Shown: positions 30,632 to 33,969 of the stretch, one piece after another
Position numbering within the stretch: position 1 is the first letter of the stretch
Layout: the number at the start of each line of letters is the position of its first letter
Assembly (NCBI RefSeq): GCF_011044975.1
Contig: NZ_JAAKZV010000067.1
Coordinates: 1 to 33,969 of the forward strand
Length of the DNA stretch: 33,969 bases
Origin: Streptomyces coryli
GTDB taxonomy: Bacteria; Actinomycetota; Actinomycetes; Streptomycetales; Streptomycetaceae
Direction of reading: 5' to 3'
Translations under genes and position numbers: made by a program
Notes under the pieces: model-generated
Told to the model about the DNA's origin: nothing
The model's input: the letters and a program-made list of their open reading frames with translations, nothing else
The model's database searches: none

Positions 30632-31723
30632 ATGGGCTCACTTCGCCTCAGGCGCCAATCCCGACCCACCCTCCTGCGCGCGGCCGACGCCGCCTCCTAC
30701 GCGCAGCTGTTCGCGCTCTCCGGCATCGCCACTGTGCTCGGCACCCGGGCCTTCCTCGCCCAGGCCGGATACCCCAAGATCGGTGGAGGCGGGGCCGGCA
30801 ACCTGCACATCGCGCACATGCTGTGGGGCGGGCTGCTGATGATGGCCGCGCTGCTCGTCCTGCTCTGCTGCGTCGGGCGGGCCGCCCGCGGTGCGGCCGC
30901 CGTCGCCGGCGGGGCCGGGTTCGGGCTCTTCATCGACGAGGTCGGGAAGCAGGTCACGGACGAGCCCGGGTACTTCTACCAGCCCGCCGCCGGGATCATC
31001 TACGGCAGCTTCGCCGTGCTCCTGCTCCTCGCCCACGGCATCAAGCGACGAGCGGCAGAACCCGCCGCCCTCACCCCCGACCAGCGCACCGCCCAGGCCG
31101 CCGACCTCGCCCTCGGCGGCGTCGGCTCCGGGCTCACCGACGAGCAGCGCCGCACGGCGCTCGGCCTCGTCGGGGGGTCCGGGCGCGAGGCCGACCTAGC
31201 TCTCGTACGCCTCCTCGCCGCCCTCCCGGAGCGACCGCCCGCCCCGCACCGCCGGCGTCTCGCGCAGGCCGCTCAAACCCTCCGCCGCGTCGCCAGCACC
31301 CGCGCCGCCGCCATCGTGGCCGTCGCCTGCGTGCTCATCGAGGCCGTGCTGCTGACCGTATGGATCCCTATGGACGCCGTCAGCGGCGAACTCGACCGCG
31401 ACCCGCAGGTCGGCGCCGCCGTCGCGATCCTGGTGACCGCCGCGGCGTCCGTCCTGCTGGGCATGGCCGGGCTGCTGCGGCTCTGGTACGACCGGGCCGC
31501 CGCCTTCCGGCTGTTCCGGCTCGCCCTGCTCGCGGACATCCTCGCCGGGCAGGTCTTCAAGTTCACCGTGAACCAGTTCGCCGCCGTCACCGAGCTTGTC
31601 TTCGACCTCGGGGTGCTGTGGATCGTCTCCGTACACCTCACACAGGCCCGGCGCGACTCCGGCGCCAAGGGCGCCTTGCTGCCCCGGCGCCTCAACGCCC
31701 GTACTGCCGGCACTCCCCGGTGA
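30632..31723 (+). CDS. Polytopic membrane protein with a [11 protein letters not shown] motif
   Basis: A 363-residue membrane protein with roughly seven hydrophobic segments: four in the first half (about 22-45, 50-78, 84-98 and 112-130) and three near the C-terminus. A charged cytoplasmic region (about 135-215) lies between, with [16 protein letters not shown] and [16 protein letters not shown]. The segment [25 protein letters not shown] is striking: acidic and basic residues at the membrane edge, which I recall as conserved in uncharacterised actinobacterial membrane proteins. I use the ATG at 30632, where the basic N-terminus begins, but the ribosome site is poor and the frame is open upstream. 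Function unknown. The 3' end overlaps the convergent TetR gene by 32 bases. Confidence 0.75.
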   Translation: MGSLRLRRQSRPTLLRAADAASYAQLFALSGIATVLGTRAFLAQAGYPKIGGGGAGNLHIAHMLWGGLLMMAALLVLLCCVGRAARGAAAVAGGAGFGLFIDEVGKQVTDEPGYFYQPAAGIIYGSFAVLLLLAHGIKRRAAEPAALTPDQRTAQAADLALGGVGSGLTDEQRRTALGLVGGSGREADLALVRLLAALPERPPAPHRRRLAQAAQTLRRVASTRAAAIVAVACVLIEAVLLTVWIPMDAVSGELDRDPQVGAAVAILVTAAASVLLGMAGLLRLWYDRAAAFRLFRLALLADILAGQVFKFTVNQFAAVTELVFDLGVLWIVSVHLTQARRDSGAKGALLPRRLNARTAGTPR

Positions 31724-32336
31724 AGACCTCGTCGAGCGCCGCGCGCAGCAGCCGCTCGGCCGCGGAGGCGAGCTTCCGGCGGCCGACCTTGCGGGCCGGG
31801 TCCGCGTAGAGCTGGTCGGCGAGGCCGTCGGTGAGGGCGGTGATGCGGGTGGCGGCCAGGTCGGCGTCGGCGTCGGGTTCGACCTCGCCGCACTCCTTGC
31901 CGTTGGTGACCGCCTGCGCGAGCTGGGCGCGCAGTTCCGCGGCGGTGGTACGGGCGACCTCGGCCAGGTCGGGGTTGTCCAGCGACCGGTCGCGGAAGGC
32001 GCGGGTGACGCGGTATTCGCCGCGGCGCGCCTCATCGAGGGGGAGCAGCTCCTTGAGTGAGGCGAAGACCACCGTGGAGATCGGCTGCTTGCCGGTGATG
32101 CCCTCCGCGATCCGGTCGGCCACCCGGGCGTTGACGTCGGCCATCACCTGCCGGCAGGTCTGCAGCAGCAGCGCGTCCTTGCTCGGGAAGTAGTGCTGCA
32201 CCAGCCCGACCGAGAAGCCCGCTTCCTTCGCCACCCGGGCCACGGTCGCGGCGTCGAGGCCGCCCTCCGCTACGAGCTGGTGCACCGCCGCGGCGATCTG
32301 CCGGCGGCGAGCGTCGTGGTCTGCGGTGCGAGCCAT
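31692..32336 (-). CDS. TetR-family regulator of the serine hydrolase
   Basis: A 214-residue TetR protein with the helix-turn-helix at about residues 10-56 ([47 protein letters not shown]). The ligand domain is BetI/SbtR-like, with [30 protein letters not shown]. It is divergent from the serine hydrolase gene across two related operators. The C-terminal end overlaps the membrane protein gene. Ligand unknown; a cell-envelope signal is possible given the target, but that is inference. Confidence 0.88.
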   Translation of the reverse strand: MARTADHDARRRQIAAAVHQLVAEGGLDAATVARVAKEAGFSVGLVQHYFPSKDALLLQTCRQVMADVNARVADRIAEGITGKQPISTVVFASLKELLPLDEARRGEYRVTRAFRDRSLDNPDLAEVARTTAAELRAQLAQAVTNGKECGEVEPDADADLAATRITALTDGLADQLYADPARKVGRRKLASAAERLLRAALDEVFTGECRQYGR

Positions 32337-32341
32337 GCCGT

Positions 32342-32388
32342 AACCGTATCAGCGTATGGTTAAATCAAAACCGTATGCGGATACGGTT
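32342..32388. promoter_or_regulatory. Tandem TetR operators, AACCGTAT-N4-ATACGGTT type
   Basis: The right-hand site is perfect: AACCGTAT (32369-32376), a 4-nt centre and ATACGGTT (32381-32388). The left-hand site (32342-32361) has the same left arm and a right arm with two changes (GTATGGTT). Their centres are 27 bp apart. Together they fill the gap between the divergent TetR and serine hydrolase starts and would overlap both promoters. Confidence 0.75.
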
Positions 32389-32404
32389 ATGGATGGGAGA
32401 AGAG

Positions 32405-33892
32405 ATGGGACCTCGTGGATACGGCGCCGTGCTGCTCGCCGTCGTTCTCGCGCTGTGTGCGGTGGTGATCCCCGCACCGGCGGCTCACGCCGGGGGAGCG
32501 GAGCAGGAGATGGACGCGTACCTGCGTGAGCGGATGTCGGACGCGAAGGCCCCCGGCATGGCGTACGCGATCGTCGACCGCCGCGAGGTCGAGCACATAG
32601 GCACCATGGGGAAGGACGGCGACGGCGACCCGGTCACCGCCCGCACCCCGTTCCTGTGGGGCTCGGTCGCCAAACCGGTGACCGCGACCGCCGTGATGAA
32701 ACTGGTCGAGGACGGCAAGGTCGACCTCGACCGGCCTGTACGGGCCTACCTGCCCGACTTCACCCTCGAGGACCGGGCCGCGGCCGCCCGCATCACCGTC
32801 CGGCATCTGCTCCAGCAGACCAGCGGCCTCCCGGAGGTGACCGACGCCACCGACCGCTTCGAGCATCGCCGCGACCCGTACCGCAGCGCCGTCGCAAAGC
32901 TGGCCGACGTCTCCCCGCTCGCCGAACCGGGTGCGAAGCACATCTACGCCAGCGCCAACTACCTGCTGCTCGGCGCGGTGGTGGAGGCCGTGACGGGCCG
33001 GCCCTTCGCCGCGTACCTGCGCACATCGGTGCTCGACCCGCTGCACATGACCGGCGCCATCACCACGCGGGCCCAGGCCGCCCGCCTGCCCGACGGCCAC
33101 GGTTACGTCTACGGCCAACCGGCCGCCATGTCACCGCGCTTCGACGAGACCGGCCCCAGCTACGGCTACCTCGGCGGCACCGTCAAGGACCTCGCCCACT
33201 TCGCCATGGCCCACCTGGACAACGGCAGCTTTCGCGGCACCCAGGTCCTCGAGCCCGGCTCGGCACGGACGATGCACACCGGCACCGTGCGCATCCAGGA
33301 CACCCACCACTACGGCCTCGGCTGGCGCGACGACGACCGCAACGCCGACCTCGGCACCCGGACCATCTGGCACGGCGGCGCGGCTCCCGGCTACCAGGCG
33401 ACCGTCGTGCTCCTGCCGGAGAAGGACCGCGCCCTGGTCGTGATGCAGAACATCTACGGCTACTTCCAGGCCGAGCAGCACGTCTCCACCGCACTCGGCG
33501 CGGCCCGCATCCTTGCCGGCGGCCGGCCCGGCGGCGGTGAGTCCGAAGACCCGATGTACCAGGGCCTGCTGGCCGGACTGACCGCCGTGGCGGTCGCGGT
33601 CACCGCCGCCACCGGCTGGGCGGCCTTCCGGCTCGTGCGCCCGTCGGCGCGGCCGGTGCGATGGCGGCGCACCGTGCCGGCGACGATGGCCTGGGTGCTC
33701 GCCGGGCTCGGTCTTGCCTACGGCGCCTGGTTCGCCGTACCGGAGTCGCTCGGCGGGAGCCGGCAGCTCATCCGCCTCTTCACGCCGGATATCGGCTGGC
33801 TGCTGGCCGCGGTGGCGATCGGCGGGCTCGCACTGGCCGCCACACGGCTCGGCTGCGGGCTGCGGCGACTGGGCCGGTCCAGGGCCCGGTGA
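32405..33892 (+). CDS. Exported serine hydrolase of the class C beta-lactamase fold with C-terminal membrane helices
   Basis: A 495-residue protein. The ATG at 32405 has GGAG upstream; an in-frame ATG at 32375 lies in the operator and is unlikely. A signal peptide (LLAVVLALCAVVIPAPAAHAG, residues 10-30 in part) is followed by the penicillin-binding/beta-lactamase-like domain: SxxK as SVAK (Ser87, Lys90), the third motif as HGG (323-325), and GYLGGTVKDLAHFAMAHL. The usual YxN motif reads YAS (181-183) instead, so the Asn is replaced by Ser. Three hydrophobic segments follow at about 390-412, 428-446 and 455-480. It would face outward from the membrane. Such proteins are D-aminopeptidases, esterases or unknown; the class alone does not show antibiotic resistance. 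Confidence 0.88.
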   Translation: MGPRGYGAVLLAVVLALCAVVIPAPAAHAGGAEQEMDAYLRERMSDAKAPGMAYAIVDRREVEHIGTMGKDGDGDPVTARTPFLWGSVAKPVTATAVMKLVEDGKVDLDRPVRAYLPDFTLEDRAAAARITVRHLLQQTSGLPEVTDATDRFEHRRDPYRSAVAKLADVSPLAEPGAKHIYASANYLLLGAVVEAVTGRPFAAYLRTSVLDPLHMTGAITTRAQAARLPDGHGYVYGQPAAMSPRFDETGPSYGYLGGTVKDLAHFAMAHLDNGSFRGTQVLEPGSARTMHTGTVRIQDTHHYGLGWRDDDRNADLGTRTIWHGGAAPGYQATVVLLPEKDRALVVMQNIYGYFQAEQHVSTALGAARILAGGRPGGGESEDPMYQGLLAGLTAVAVAVTAATGWAAFRLVRPSARPVRWRRTVPATMAWVLAGLGLAYGAWFAVPESLGGSRQLIRLFTPDIGWLLAAVAIGGLALAATRLGCGLRRLGRSRAR

Positions 33893-33916
33893 CCTAGGTG
33901 CGGTCGCGCCCTCCGC

Positions 33917-33969
33917 TCACCAGGAGCCGCCGCCTCCGCCACCACTGTCGCCGCCGCCCGCAGCCGAGC
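33917..33969 (-). CDS. 3' end of a glycine-rich protein, cut by the window edge
   Basis: Reading the minus strand from the right edge gives SAAGGGDSGGGGGGSW and a TGA stop ending at 33917. Long Gly runs ending in Ser-Trp are typical C-termini of actinobacterial membrane or exported proteins such as TPM or DUF2207 types, but 16 residues cannot choose among them. The frame is incomplete. The gene converges on the serine hydrolase gene. Confidence 0.5.
   Translation of the reverse strand, partial: SAAGGGDSGGGGGGSW

Noticed and set aside
32405-33892. Antibiotic-resistance beta-lactamase
   Set aside because: The fold is shared by esterases and D-peptidases; the YxN motif is altered and membrane helices follow, so resistance is not supported.
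1-33969. CRISPR arrays, tRNA or rRNA genes, insertion sequences, integrases, phage genes
   Set aside because: I found no direct-repeat arrays, no tRNA-like ends, and no transposase or integrase motifs in any plausible frame.

Overview
The window reads as a stretch of chromosome from a Streptomyces-like actinomycete. The DNA is very GC-rich and third codon positions are almost all G or C. GTG starts are common, many exported proteins carry Tat signals, and one-component regulators are dense, each placed back to back with the gene it probably controls. I see no tRNA, rRNA, insertion sequence, integrase, CRISPR array or origin. The layout suggests an accessory or arm-like region of small autonomous modules rather than one large cluster.

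Layout. 1-6.1 kb: a cupin, a SnoaL/NTF2-like protein, a large Tat-exported discoidin-domain protein (probable polysaccharide-active enzyme) behind LacI-type boxes, and a secreted FG-GAP beta-propeller. 6.2-13.1 kb: four switch modules, SDR/MerR, TetR/MFS efflux, DUF2867-DUF3995/TetR and a Tat-lipoprotein agmatine deiminase/TetR. 13.0-16.2 kb: an NCS2 purine/pyrimidine-type permease translationally coupled to an arylsulfotransferase-like protein, divergent from an XRE-cupin regulator. 16.2-17.7 kb: prolyl aminopeptidase and MarR around a perfect 20-bp palindrome. 17.7-19.4 kb: a secreted sulfatase preceded by an unannotated 30-codon cysteine-type leader peptide. 19.5-21.9 kb: a two-gene unit of unknown function (membrane protein plus tandem P-loop protein) and a YjdM/PhnA-like zinc-ribbon protein. 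22.1-27.6 kb: a zinc alcohol dehydrogenase coupled to a periplasmic PaoABC-type molybdenum aldehyde oxidoreductase, then a convergent TetR. 27.6-34 kb: an unknown membrane protein, a DUF6891 protein, an old-yellow-enzyme family reductase, a polytopic membrane protein, a TetR/serine-hydrolase pair and the tail of a glycine-rich protein running off the end.

How the parts work together. Six TetR genes, one MerR, one MarR and one XRE-cupin gene lie in 34 kb, and nearly all face a divergent partner across a short gap holding an inverted repeat readable by eye. Export is a second theme: the discoidin protein, FG-GAP protein, sulfatase, agmatine deiminase, Fe-S subunit and serine hydrolase all carry export signals. 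Sulfur is a third: sulfatase with cysteine leader, and an arylsulfotransferase-like protein. The strongest new observations are the sulfatase leader peptide, the coupled membrane protein/tandem P-loop pair, an SDR lacking its catalytic tyrosine, and an apparently surface-anchored agmatine deiminase. Functions are inferred from motifs remembered and read by eye; no database search was run.
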